Source: Trypanosoma brucei gambiense DAL972 (lineage: Eukaryota; Euglenozoa; Kinetoplastea; Trypanosomatida; Trypanosomatidae). Taken from it: DNA of 64,000 nucleotides. The stretch spans positions 2,089,061 through 2,153,060 of the forward strand of contig NC_026742.1 of the NCBI RefSeq assembly GCF_000210295.1. The letters run 5' to 3'. The notes under the pieces are model-generated. The model saw only the letters and a list, made by a program, of their open reading frames with translations. It had not been told where the DNA came from and searched no databases. Positions 1 through 9,422 of this stretch are shown here, piece by piece; position 1 is the first letter of the stretch; every line of letters starts with the position of its first letter. Made by a program: the position numbers and the translations under genes.

Positions 1-144
1 TTTAGTAGGGAGTGGGGACAGTTCCATGCTGTGATGTGTGCAGTGTACTTAAATGATGAGCTGATTGACTGTAATGGTGTCACTACTCATATTGATACTA
101 TTACTATTGCTATTCTTTGTATTTCCCACTGTTGATTCCATTAA

Positions 145-167
145 TCTCTCCTAATTCTCATGACAAG
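145..167 (+). promoter_or_regulatory. Candidate spliced-leader acceptor of BARP genes
   Basis: A short pyrimidine-rich tract (ctctcctaattctc) is followed by the first AG at 166-167, with more AGs down to 187, about 40-55 bases before the ATG at 224. The same arrangement recurs before the other copies at about 1932-1954, 3710-3732 and 6352-6374. Which AG is used cannot be decided from sequence alone. Confidence 0.45.
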
Positions 168-223
168 AATCCACTACAAGACAGCAGACACAAGTTTCGA
201 TACCATCGAAATTAACAACAATT

Positions 224-1006
224 ATGAGCATCACTTTTCATAGTTTATGGCTACTTTTGACAGTGTTATGCACTGCAGGTATTCGTGCTCATCATGTCTG
301 GAATGATTGCTTTGCTGATGGAAGCTATCCACCACTAGAAGGTATACCCGCATTGTGTGGTGTGGCGGAACAACTTCGAGGTTTACCGGATACAGTGAGT
401 TCTGCTCTTGTTAATGCCGCTGCTGCTTCGAGTAAGGCATTTGAAGCAAAGGTACAAGCAGAGGAAGCTGTGGAACTTGCCGAGTCGAGAGGCCTAAACG
501 TTACGAAAGCGAAGGAAGCTGCTGTGAGAGCAACACTCGCTGCTGAAGCTGCGGCTACGGCTGCAAGTAACGTGGAAATTAACGCTGCAAATATTGCTGC
601 TTTGCCGTGGTCACAACGAAGACAGGATGCGGGGTTGCAAAAAGTTGCACTATGCGACAATGTGGACAAGGATGTACGAGAGGCAGCAGCAAAGTGTACA
701 AAGAAAGCAAACAATGTGACAGCGGAATCTCTCCGTGCGGCACTAGAAGCGTTGGAGAATCTAGTTACTGATGTTAAATTCCAAGAAAATTTACGCATGG
801 AAGATGTTGAGTTCCACACGGAGCTGAAATCGTTAGAGGAACACGTGGAAGAGGCTGTCCGTGCACAAAGAGAAGCTGAAGCCGCAGCTGCCGAGGCAAA
901 TGAAACAGCCGGCACAAATACGGGACCAGTTGGAAATTCCGTTGCATCACCTGAAGGGTCAGTGCTGCTACTGATGGCTGGACTGTTTCTCAGTTCTGTA
1001 CTGTAA
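224..1006 (+). CDS. BARP: BARP surface protein, copy 1
   Basis: Alanine-rich surface protein of 260 residues. BARP is known as a GPI-anchored coat protein of epimastigotes in the tsetse salivary gland. The first 22 residues are a signal peptide (MSITFHSLWLLLTVLCTAG). Residues about 60-120 are Ala/Glu/Lys-rich and predicted helical, matching the helix-bundle fold of related trypanosome surface proteins. Cysteines lie near residues 29 and 45 and again in the LCDN and AKCT segments of the second half. Asn-X-Thr sites include NVTK, NVTA and NETA. The last 20 residues, ending LLLMAGLFLSSVL, are a typical GPI-addition signal. The central segment is the 'SNVEINAANIAA' type shared with copies 3 and 4. 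The ATG is the first after the candidate splice acceptor and is conserved in all full copies. Confidence 0.93.
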   Translation: MSITFHSLWLLLTVLCTAGIRAHHVWNDCFADGSYPPLEGIPALCGVAEQLRGLPDTVSSALVNAAAASSKAFEAKVQAEEAVELAESRGLNVTKAKEAAVRATLAAEAAATAASNVEINAANIAALPWSQRRQDAGLQKVALCDNVDKDVREAAAKCTKKANNVTAESLRAALEALENLVTDVKFQENLRMEDVEFHTELKSLEEHVEEAVRAQREAEAAAAEANETAGTNTGPVGNSVASPEGSVLLLMAGLFLSSVL

Positions 1007-2010
1007 GAGGTTACAACTCCACGAATTGTGATCCCAACCATTCCACTTGTCTCCACACAGTTATGTGCACATACAAGTGGGGCAGCAAACATCCTTTCAT
1101 ATTAACCTTATTTTCTATCAGTGACTATTAATATTGTTATTTTATTTTGTTTCATTTATACTTTCACTTTTATTATTCTCTTTTACTTTACTTTTCCCTT
1201 ACAATGTTGTCTTTCGAACATGTTCCAACTTTTATCCTTCATTATAACTGCTTAACTAGTGTGTCTATTGTCCTACTTTTTAGCTATATTTTTTCCTTTA
1301 CTACCTTTGTTATTTCATTATTTTATTCATGTAATGCACTGAGGTGATTGCGTGTAAGCATGGCCACCTATGCGTTACCATCGTAAGAGCGTGTTACTAA
1401 AACGTATCATTCCTACGCATCCATAATGTCCTATTGTATGCGTAAAGCTAACTGATTCTGAGGGTTTTTATTTTATCATGAAGCACAACTCTTACGCTGT
1501 GGGGTTACTTTCACATATCTCTCTCCCATTACTCATTACACTTATTTTATGTTGTATTCTCTCCCTTTTTATTTCATATCTCTATATTTTATGTCACTGT
1601 CAGTAGGTTGTATCGTAATAGTGTAGGATACCCTAAATACTCAATACATGTGCTCTTACTGATTCCATCAGATATTGATATTATCGTGTCTAATGAAATG
1701 ACTATTGGAAGTTTGGGTGTGTGCTATTGCATTGCCTCTCTGCTTTGTAATTATGGTATTTGATTTCCACTGTCACTTAGAATTGTATTTAGTAGGGAGT
1801 GGGGACAGTTCCATGCTGTGATGTGTGCAGTGTACTTAAATGATGAGCTAATTGACTGTAATGGTGTCACTACTCATATTGATACTATTAATGTTGCTGT
1901 TCCCTGTATTTCCCACTGTTGATTCCATTAATCTCTCCTAATTCTCATGACAAGAATCCACTACAAGACAGCAGACACAAGTTTCGATACCATCCAAATT
2001 AATAACAGTT

Positions 2011-2778
2011 ATGAGCATCACTTTTCATAGTTTATGGCTACTTTTGACAGTGTTATGCACTGCAGGTATTCGTGCTGACCCAAATAATGGGGAGTGTCCG
2101 GATAAGGGCTCTTATCCGGCAGCTGAGGACGTACTTGTATTGTGTCACGTTGCGGAGCAACTTCGAGGTTTACCGGATACAGTAAGTTCTGCTCTTGTTA
2201 ATGCCGCTGCTGCTTCGAGTAAAGCATTTGAAGCAAAGGTACAAGCAGAGAAGGCTGTGGAACTTGCCGAGTCGAGAGGCCTAAACGTTACGAAAGCGAA
2301 GGAAGCTGCTGTGAGAGCAACACTCGCTGCTGAAGCTGCGGCTACGGCTGTGAGCTATGCGAATGCGCACGGCACGAAAGTTGGATCGATGACAGAAATA
2401 CTTTGGGAGGCGGATGAAGAGTTGCGTGAACTTGTAGTGTGTAAGAGAATGGGTGAAGAAACAATAAAAGCTGCTGCGGAGTGTACGGGCACAGCAGAAG
2501 GTGTAACAGCCCAGTCACTCAGTGAGGCACTAGAAGCGTTGGCTAATCTACACTATGGTGATGAAAACGTTGCTGAAACCCTACGCCGAAAAGATGTTGT
2601 GTTCCACAAAGAGCTGAAATCACTCGAAGGTTACGTGGAGGAGGCTGTTCATGCACAAAAACAGGCTGAGGATGCAGCAGCTGATGCCAATCAAGTAGCT
2701 GTTGGAAATTCCGTTGCATCACCTGAAGGGTCAGTGCTGCTACTGATGGCTGGACTGTTTCTCAGTTCTGTACTGTAA
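2011..2778 (+). CDS. BARP: BARP surface protein, copy 2
   Basis: Full-length BARP of 255 residues with the same signal peptide, Ala-rich helical core and GPI signal as copy 1. Two stretches differ sharply: the mature N terminus (ADPNNGECPDKGSYP) and the central segment, which here begins SYANAHGTKVGS and is related to copy 5 rather than to copies 1, 3 and 4. The Ser/Thr/Gly-rich linker before the anchor is a few residues shorter, going straight from ANQVA to VGNSVASPEG. This is the cleanest example of a BARP with a swapped middle. Expected location is the cell surface, probably in an insect stage; expression is inferred, not visible. Confidence 0.93.
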   Translation: MSITFHSLWLLLTVLCTAGIRADPNNGECPDKGSYPAAEDVLVLCHVAEQLRGLPDTVSSALVNAAAASSKAFEAKVQAEKAVELAESRGLNVTKAKEAAVRATLAAEAAATAVSYANAHGTKVGSMTEILWEADEELRELVVCKRMGEETIKAAAECTGTAEGVTAQSLSEALEALANLHYGDENVAETLRRKDVVFHKELKSLEGYVEEAVHAQKQAEDAAADANQVAVGNSVASPEGSVLLLMAGLFLSSVL

Positions 2779-3788
2779 GAGGTTACAACTCCATGAATTG
2801 TGATCCCAACCATTCCACTTGTCTCCACACAGTTATGTGCACATACAAGTGGGGCAGCAAACATCCTTTCATATTAACCTTATTTTCTATCAGTGGCTAT
2901 TAATATTGTTCTTTTATTTTGTTTCCTTTATACTTTCACTTTTATTATTCTTTTTTACTTTACTTTTCCTTTCATTATTTTATCTTTCGAACAGTTGTTG
3001 TAACTTTTATCCTTTATTTTTATTACTTCTTAACTAGTGTGTTTATTGCCCTACTTTTTAGTTGTATTTTTCCTTTATTACCTTCTTTATTTCATTATTT
3101 TATTCATGTAATGCACTGAGGTGATTGCGTGTAAGCATGGCCACCTATGCGTTACAATAGTGAGACTTTTTAAATCAAAACCTATCATTCCTACGCATCC
3201 ATAATGTCCTATTGTATGCGTAAAGCTAACTGATTCTGAGGGTTTTTATTTTATCATGAAGCACAACTCTTACGCTGTGGGGTTACTTTCACATATCTCT
3301 CTCCCATTACTCATTACACTTATTTTATGTTGTATTCTCTCCCTTTTTATTTCATATCTCTATATTTTATGTCACTGTCAGTAGGTTGTATCGTAATAGT
3401 GTAGGATACCCTAAATACTCAATACATGTGCTCTTACTGATTCCATCAGATATTGATATTATCGTGTCTCACGAAATGACTATTGGAAGTTTGGGTGTGT
3501 GCTATTGCATTGCCTCTCTGCTTTGTAATTATGGTATTTGATTTCCACTGTCACTTAGAATTGTATTTAGTAGGGAGTGGGGACAGTTCCATGCTGTGAT
3601 GTGTGCAGTGTACTTAAATGATGAGCTGATTGACTGTAATGGTGTCACTACTCATATTGATACTATTAATGTTGCTATTCTTTGTATTTCCCACTGTTGA
3701 TTCCATTAAACTCTCCTAATTCTCATGACAAGAATCCACTACAAGACAGCAGACACAAGTTTCGATACCATCCAAATTAACAACAATT

Positions 3789-4538
3789 ATGAGCATCACT
3801 TTTCATAACTTATGGCTACTTTTAACAGTGTTATGCACTGCAGGTATTCGTGCTCATCATGGCTGGACCAATTGCTACCCTGCGGGAACCAGTCCACCTG
3901 TAGAAGAGATTCGTGCGTCATGCGAAGTGGCTCACCAACTTCGAGGACTATCACAAACAGTAACATCTGCTGTGGAAACTTCCGCTGCTGCTTCGAGTAA
4001 GGCATTTGAAGCAAAGGTACAAGCAGAGGAAGCTGTGGAACTTGCCGAGTCAAAAGGCCTAAACGTTACGAAAGCGAAGGAAGCTGCTGTGAGAGCAACA
4101 CTCGCTGCTGAAGCTGCGGCTACGGCTGCAAGTAATGTGGAAATTAACGCTGCAAATATTGCTGCTGTGCCGTGGCTAGAACGAAGACAAAATACAGGTT
4201 GGGAGGTGCTTAAGAAATGCATTAACTTAGACGATGATATAAAAAAAATGGCATCGAAGTGTAAAAGTGCAGCGGAAGTTGTAACAGCCGAATCGATCAG
4301 TGCGGCATTGAACGATTTGGGGAAGACATTTATAAGTGAGAAGTCTCGAGAAACCTTACGGAAGGAAAGCGTTGAGTTCCATAAAGAGCTCGCGTCTTTA
4401 GAGGAACATGTCGAAGAAGCTGTCCGTGACAAAAACGGGCTGAGGATGCAGCTGCAGATGCGAATGAAACAGTCGGTACAAATACGGGACCAGTTGGAAA
4501 TTCCGTTGCATCACCTGAAGGGTCAGTGCTGCTACTGA
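3789..4538 (+). pseudogene. BARP: BARP copy 3, frameshifted before the GPI signal
   Basis: The signal peptide and most of the mature protein are intact (about residues 1-213), including the SNVEINAANIAA-type middle. At 4428/4429 the sequence reads gtccgtgac where the other copies read gtccgtgcac, a one-base deletion. The reading frame then ends as a basic, Met/Gln-rich tail finishing HHLKGQCCY at 4538, so the GPI-addition signal is lost. A second difference follows: the usual stop after SSLP (taa) is tta here, so even the ancestral frame would run on for several codons. The product, if made, could be secreted rather than anchored. Its closeness to the assembly gap means a sequencing or assembly error cannot be excluded. 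Confidence 0.85.
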
Positions 4539-4591
4539 TGGCTGGACTGTTTCTCAGTTCTCTACCGTTAGAGGTTACAACTCCATGAATT

Positions 4592-4691
4592 NNNNNNNNN
4601 NNNNNNNNNNNNNNNNNNNNNNNNNNNNNNNNNNNNNNNNNNNNNNNNNNNNNNNNNNNNNNNNNNNNNNNNNNNNNNNNNNNNNNNNNNN
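4592..4691. other. Assembly gap (100 N) inside the BARP array
   Basis: Exactly 100 unknown bases, a typical placeholder length. The gap starts 18 bases after the normal stop position of copy 3 and ends inside the signal peptide of copy 4. A normal spacer between a BARP stop and the next ATG is about 1010 bases, but only about 66 fit here, so at least about 0.95 kb of real sequence is missing. Any whole number of further 1.78-kb units could be missing too. Confidence 0.97.
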
Positions 4692-5419
4692 GTATTCGTG
4701 CTCATCATGTCTGGAATGATTGCTTTGCTGATGGAAACCATCCGCCTGTAGATGAGATTCCCGTCTTGTGTCGTGTGGCGGAACAACTTCGAGGTTTACC
4801 GGATACAGTAAGTTCTGCTCTTGTTAATGCCGCTGCTGCTTCGAGTAAAGCATTTGAAGCAAAGGTACAAGCAGAGGAAGCTGTGGAACTTGCCGAGTCA
4901 AAAGGCCTAAACGTTACGAAAGCGAAGGAAGCTGCTGTGAGAGCAACACTCGCTGCTGAAGCTGCGGCTACGGCTGCAAGTAACGTGGAAATTAACGCTG
5001 CAAATATTGCTGCGGTGCCGTGGTCACAAAGAAGACAGGATGTGGGGTTACAGGAACTTGCACTATGCGACAATGTGGACAAGGATGTACGAGAGGCAGC
5101 AGCAAAGTGTACAAAGAAAGCGGAAAACGTGACAGCCCAATCACTCAGTGAGGCACTAGAAGCGTTGGAGAATCTGTACACTGATGTGAATACCCGGGAG
5201 ACCTTGCGGCGGGAAGATGTTGAGTTCCACACGGAGCTGAAATCGTTAGAGGAACACGTGGAAGAGGCTGTCCGTGCACAAAAACAAGCTGAAGCCGCAG
5301 CTGCCGAGGCGAATGAAACAGCCGGCACAAATACGGGACCAGTTGGAAATTCCGTTGCATCACCTGAAGGGTCAGTGCTGCTACTGATGGCTGGACTGTT
5401 TCTCAGTTCTGTACTGTAA
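4692..5419 (+). CDS. BARP: BARP surface protein, copy 4 (5' end in gap)
   Basis: The reading frame enters from the gap at the Gly-Ile-Arg-Ala end of the signal peptide and stays open to the normal stop, giving about 242 visible residues. By comparison with the other copies, the ATG would fall near 4637, inside the N run. The mature N terminus resembles copy 1 (HHVWNDCFADG), the middle is the SNVEINAANIAA type, and the C terminus carries the normal NETAG linker and the anchor signal ending LFLSSVL. Nothing in the visible part suggests a broken gene. Confidence 0.9.
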
Positions 5420-6430
5420 GAGGTTGCAACTCCATGAATTGTGATCCCAACCATTCCACTTGTCTCCACACAGTTATGTGCACATACAAGTGGGGCAGCA
5501 AACATTCTTTCATATTAACCTTATTTTCTATCAGTGACTATTAATATTGTTATTTTATTTTGTTTCCTTTATACTTTCACTTTTATTATTCTTTTTTACT
5601 TTACTTTTCCTTTTATTATTTTATCTTTCGAACAGTTGTTGTAACTTTTATCCTTCATTTTTATAACTGCTTAACTAGTGTGTCTATTGTCCTACTTTTT
5701 AGCTATATTTTTTCCTTTATTACTTTTGTTATTTCATTATTTTATTCATGTAATGCACTGAGGTGACTGCGTGTAAGCATGGCCACCTATGCGTTACAAT
5801 AGTGACACTTTTTAAATCAAAATCTATCATTCCTACGCATCCATAATGTCCTATTGTATGCGTAAAGCTAACTGATTCTGAGGGTTTTTATTTTATCATG
5901 AAGCACAACTCTTACGCTGTGGGGTTACTTTCACATATCTCTCCCTCATTACTCATTACACTTATTTTATGTTGTATTCTCTCCCTTTTTATTTCATATC
6001 TCTATATTTTATGTTACTGTCAGTAGGTTGTATCGTAATAGTGTAGGATACCCTAAATACTCGATACATGTGCTCTTACTGATTTCATCAGATATTGATA
6101 TTATCGTGTCTAACGAAATGACTATTGGAAGTTTGGGTGTGTGCTATTGCATTGCCTCTCTGCTTTGTAATTATGGTATTTGATTTCCACTGTCACTTAG
6201 AATTGTATTTAGTAGGGAGTGGGGACAGTTCCATGCTGTGATGTGTGCAGTGTACTTAAATGATGAGCTGATTGACTGTAATGGTGTCACTACTCATATT
6301 GATACTATTAATGTTGCTATTCTTTGTATTTCCCACTGTTGATTCCATTAATCTCTCCTAATTCTCATGACAAGAATCCACTACAAGACGGCAGACACAA
6401 GTTTCGATACCATCCAAATTAACAACAATT

Positions 6431-7213
6431 ATGAGCATCACTTTTCATAGTTTATGGCTACTTTTAACAGTGTTATGCACTGCAGGTATTCGTGCTGACG
6501 ATATCTTGAATAATTGCTTTGCTGGTAGGAAACCCCCACCGGTAGTATACGTAACTGCCTTGTGTCGTGTGGCGGAACAACTTCGAGGGTTAGGAGGGAC
6601 TATTAGTTCCTCTCTTCTTACTGTAACTTCCGCGTCAAGTAAAGCATTTAAAGCAAAGGTACAAGCAGAGAAGGCTGTGGAACTTGCCGAGTCAAAAGGC
6701 CTAAACGTTACGAAAGCGAAGGAAGCTGCTGTGAGAGCAACACTCGCTGCTGAAGCTGCGGCTACGGCTGTGAGCTATTGTATTATCCATTCTACGAAAG
6801 TTGGGTCAATTGCAGAGATGCTATGGGAGGTAGATGAGGAGCTGCATGTTTTTTCATTATGTGGTAACAAAGACAGGGATGTACAAGATACGGCATTAAA
6901 GTGTACTGATACAGCGGAAGGTGTAACAGCCCAATCGCTCAGTGAGGCGCTAGAAGGGTTAGCTAAATTAGTTTTTGACGACAACGTTGCTAGAAAGTTG
7001 CGGCAGGAAGATACTGTGTTCCAGAGAGAATTTATGTGGTTACAGCAGCACATGGAGGAGGCTGTCCGTGCACAAAAACAAGCTGAGGATGCAGCTGCAG
7101 ATGCAAATGAAACAGCCGGCCCAAATACGGGGCCAGTTGGAAATTCCGTTGCATCACCTGAAGGGTCAGTGCTGCTACTGATGGCTGGACTGTTTCTCAG
7201 TTCTCTACCGTAA
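6431..7213 (+). CDS. BARP: BARP surface protein, copy 5 (last of array)
   Basis: Full-length BARP of 260 residues at the right end of the array. Signal peptide, the NVTKAKEAAVRATLAAEAAA core and the GPI signal (ending LFLSSLP) match the other copies. The mature N terminus (ADDILNNCFAGRKPP) and the segment around residues 50-65 (GGTISSSLLTVTSAS) are its own. The central segment SYCIIHSTKVGS groups with copy 2. The second half (VFSLCGNKDRDV...) is the most divergent in the array. The 3' flank keeps array identity for about 740 bases and then departs, so copy 5 is the junction gene. Confidence 0.93.
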   Translation: MSITFHSLWLLLTVLCTAGIRADDILNNCFAGRKPPPVVYVTALCRVAEQLRGLGGTISSSLLTVTSASSKAFKAKVQAEKAVELAESKGLNVTKAKEAAVRATLAAEAAATAVSYCIIHSTKVGSIAEMLWEVDEELHVFSLCGNKDRDVQDTALKCTDTAEGVTAQSLSEALEGLAKLVFDDNVARKLRQEDTVFQREFMWLQQHMEEAVRAQKQAEDAAADANETAGPNTGPVGNSVASPEGSVLLLMAGLFLSSLP

Positions 7214-7952
7214 GAGGTTGCAACTCCATGAATTGTGATCCCAACCATTCCACTTGTCTCCACACAGTTATGTCCACATACAAGTGGGGCAACAAACATC
7301 CTTTCATATTAACCTTATTTTCTATCGATAATTTTATATTTTTTAAAATTTCCTTTATACTTTCACTTTTATTATTCTTTTTACTTTACTTTTCCTTTAC
7401 AATGTCTTTTCTTTCGAATATCTGTTGTAGCTTTTGTCCTTTATTTTCTTAATTTTTTTTAATTGTGGGGAAAGTCTCGTATTTAATAAATAAGTTTTTT
7501 ATTACCTTTTTTTTAATTATTTTATTCATGTATTGCACTGAGGTGATTGCGTGTGAGCATCGCCACCTATGCGTTACCATTGTAAAACCGTTTTACTAAA
7601 ACGTATCATTCCTACGCATCCATAATGTCCTATTGTATGCGTAAAGCTAACTGATTCTGAGGGTTTTTATTTTATCATGAAGCACAACTCTTACACTGTG
7701 GGGTTACTTTCACATATCTCTCTCCCCTTACTCATTACACTTATTTTATGTTGTATTCTCTCCCTTTTTATTTCATATCTCTATATTTTATGTTACTGTC
7801 AGTAGGTTGTATCGTAATAGTGGGGATACCCTAAATACTCAGTACATGTGCTCTTACTGATTCCATCAGATATTGATATTATCGTGTCTAATGAAATGAC
7901 TATTGGAAGTTTGGGTGTGTGCTATTGCATTGCCTCTCTGCTTTGTAATTAT

Positions 7953-8381
7953 AATATTTGATTTGTTCTTGCATCGTGTTATGTTTTTATGTGTCTTTTT
8001 TGTTTATAGGATAGTATTATTTTTTGTTATGATGTTGAAATTTCGTACTTCAAAAAAAAAATTTAGTGGTGTAATATCCTTTCCTTTGTCGGTTATTTAG
8101 TTTTTCTCTTGACACCTTGTTTCTATTGTTATCGACCTTTTTTTTCCCCAGTCTTTTAATCATTTACTTTCTTCTTTTTTAATATATGTGTACTTTATAG
8201 TTTCTTTATGTTCTAATATTGCTTGCTCGTGTTATTGTGTTGGTGCGAAAATAATTCATTTTTTTTGTCGTTGTTTCATATATCCTTGTGCATATTTTTC
8301 TTTGGCTTCTCTTTTGTAGTAATAAGTGTGGAAGGTGGAGGGCGGAGGGAACGAGTGAGTTTTAATACAAATTAGTCGTAG
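7953..8381. other. Array edge to BARP-like gene, T-rich spacer
   Basis: Spacer identity with the array ends near 7952. The sequence is T-rich with no convincing gene. Near its right end it contains the splice acceptor of the next gene. Confidence 0.7.
8290..8319 (+). promoter_or_regulatory. Spliced-leader acceptor of the BARP-like gene
   Basis: Pyrimidine tract (tttttctttggcttctcttttg) ending in TAG, with AG at 8318-8319. This leaves a 5' UTR of about 62 bases before the ATG at 8382. Confidence 0.6.
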
Positions 8382-9422
8382 ATGCACTCATGTTGGATTG
8401 GTTCGCTGTTACTACTAGTGGGACTTATGTTTTTTAGTATTGTTTGCCGAGCAAATGGAACGGAAGTGAAGCCGCTGGAAGAAAGTGCAGAGGATATTTG
8501 TGCGGCCATGAAGTCCCTTAATACCGTAAATAACACTGTACAAAATATTATTACCACCATACGCAATCACAAGGTGAAATTGATACGCTATCTCCAGGAT
8601 GTAGAGACGGCATTTGAAAGGACGAGTAGCGCAGCAGCTGCAGCGAAACAATACGGGGGAACCTTCCGAACTGCGTCGGTGGCATCAAAAATTGCGAATG
8701 ACGCAATGTCCAACGCCACGCGGGCCATGTTGGATGCTGAAACGAGTCACAACACGACTCTTATTATTGAGGCGGCGGCGAATATTGAAGCACAGAGCGC
8801 GAGAGACAACGCAACTGCCGCCGCTGTGGCACTTCAGGCGATATGGAAAACGACAGTTGGCACTGCCAGACTTCAAGCGAACCATACGGATTGTGTGTAT
8901 ACACCAGCTGATCAGATGTTGACGTCCCAGAAGCTGAATGAGCACAAAGAGAAGCTGGTGGTAACAGATAGCAAATATAATGATGAACACAAGGAGTTGA
9001 AGGAGCTTTGGGCGCGGAGTTATCTGAAGCTCTTCCTCCCGCTCGACCAGCTCCATATGTTATTGCAAAAGTTGGAATGGGATGTTGCCACAACGTCAGA
9101 GATGGAAACCACTGCAGAAAAGGCAGCTGATGCAGCAGTAGCGGCGCAAGAGGATGTTGAGAAGGCGGCAGAGTTGGCGGCGGAGAGTGCGACAGAATCT
9201 GTACGGGCAAAACGATACTCCGATCGTGTCGCAAGGGGGAATATGAAATTTAAAACCATCGCAGGATTTCACGAGGAACCTCTACCCGAGGTCGTCCCTC
9301 GTCCCGGGGCAAAGGCATCTGCCGCGTCCGATCCATTGGAAAATGAAGACGGCGCTTTTTATGTGTCCAGGGGAATAATGCCGCTCAGTCAAGCTTTTTT
9401 CGTACTTGCGTTTACCATATAA
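8382..9422 (+). CDS. Divergent alanine-rich BARP-like surface protein
   Basis: 346 residues. An N-terminal signal peptide (about residues 1-25, SLLLLVGLMFFSIVC) and a hydrophobic C terminus (MPLSQAFFVLAFTI) give the same secreted, GPI-anchored plan as BARP, but the protein is about 85 residues longer and has no close identity to the array. The interior is a long Ala/Glu/Lys helical protein with repeated AAA and EKAAD-type heptads near residues 70-150 and 240-290, and few cysteines (CAAM, DCVY). N-glycosylation sites include NGTE, NNTV, NATR, NTTL and NHTD. Position directly after the array and the architecture suggest an old paralogue within the BARP/GARP/CESP group of helix-bundle surface proteins; this assignment is inference. 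The ATG is the first after a good splice acceptor. Confidence 0.8.
   Translation: MHSCWIGSLLLLVGLMFFSIVCRANGTEVKPLEESAEDICAAMKSLNTVNNTVQNIITTIRNHKVKLIRYLQDVETAFERTSSAAAAAKQYGGTFRTASVASKIANDAMSNATRAMLDAETSHNTTLIIEAAANIEAQSARDNATAAAVALQAIWKTTVGTARLQANHTDCVYTPADQMLTSQKLNEHKEKLVVTDSKYNDEHKELKELWARSYLKLFLPLDQLHMLLQKLEWDVATTSEMETTAEKAADAAVAAQEDVEKAAELAAESATESVRAKRYSDRVARGNMKFKTIAGFHEEPLPEVVPRPGAKASAASDPLENEDGAFYVSRGIMPLSQAFFVLAFTI

Larger units (their letters stand above)
1..7952 (+). repeat. BARP tandem gene array (about 1.78-kb unit)
   Basis: Each unit holds a BARP coding region of about 0.77 kb and a spacer of about 1 kb that is almost the same in every copy. The landmark tttagtagggagtgggg recurs at 1, 1788, 3566 and 6208, giving periods of 1787 and 1778 bases and a short double period across the N gap. 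The window opens exactly on this landmark, so the array continues to the left. Spacer identity stops near 7952, where the next bases run into unrelated T-rich sequence; this is the right edge. Spacers contain a U-rich 3' region just after each stop (for example about 1120-1340), then a conserved block of about 450 bases, then the 5' flank of the next gene. No other gene is seen in the spacers. Confidence 0.93.

Noticed and set aside
325..1092. Long antisense frames opposite BARP copies (also 3932-4432, 4705-5505, 6775-7299)
   Set aside because: They arise because Ala/Glu-rich coding sequence leaves the complementary frame free of stops. Composition is Ser/Ala monotony and they start in BARP 3' UTR.
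1147..1347. Hydrophobic Phe/Leu/Tyr-rich frames in BARP spacers
   Set aside because: They lie in the U-rich 3' UTR and are a direct result of T-rich sequence; they are not conserved in frame between spacers.
8764..9234. Overlapping - strand frames opposite the BARP-like gene
   Set aside because: Shadow frames; Pro/Ser/His-rich and without a splice acceptor.
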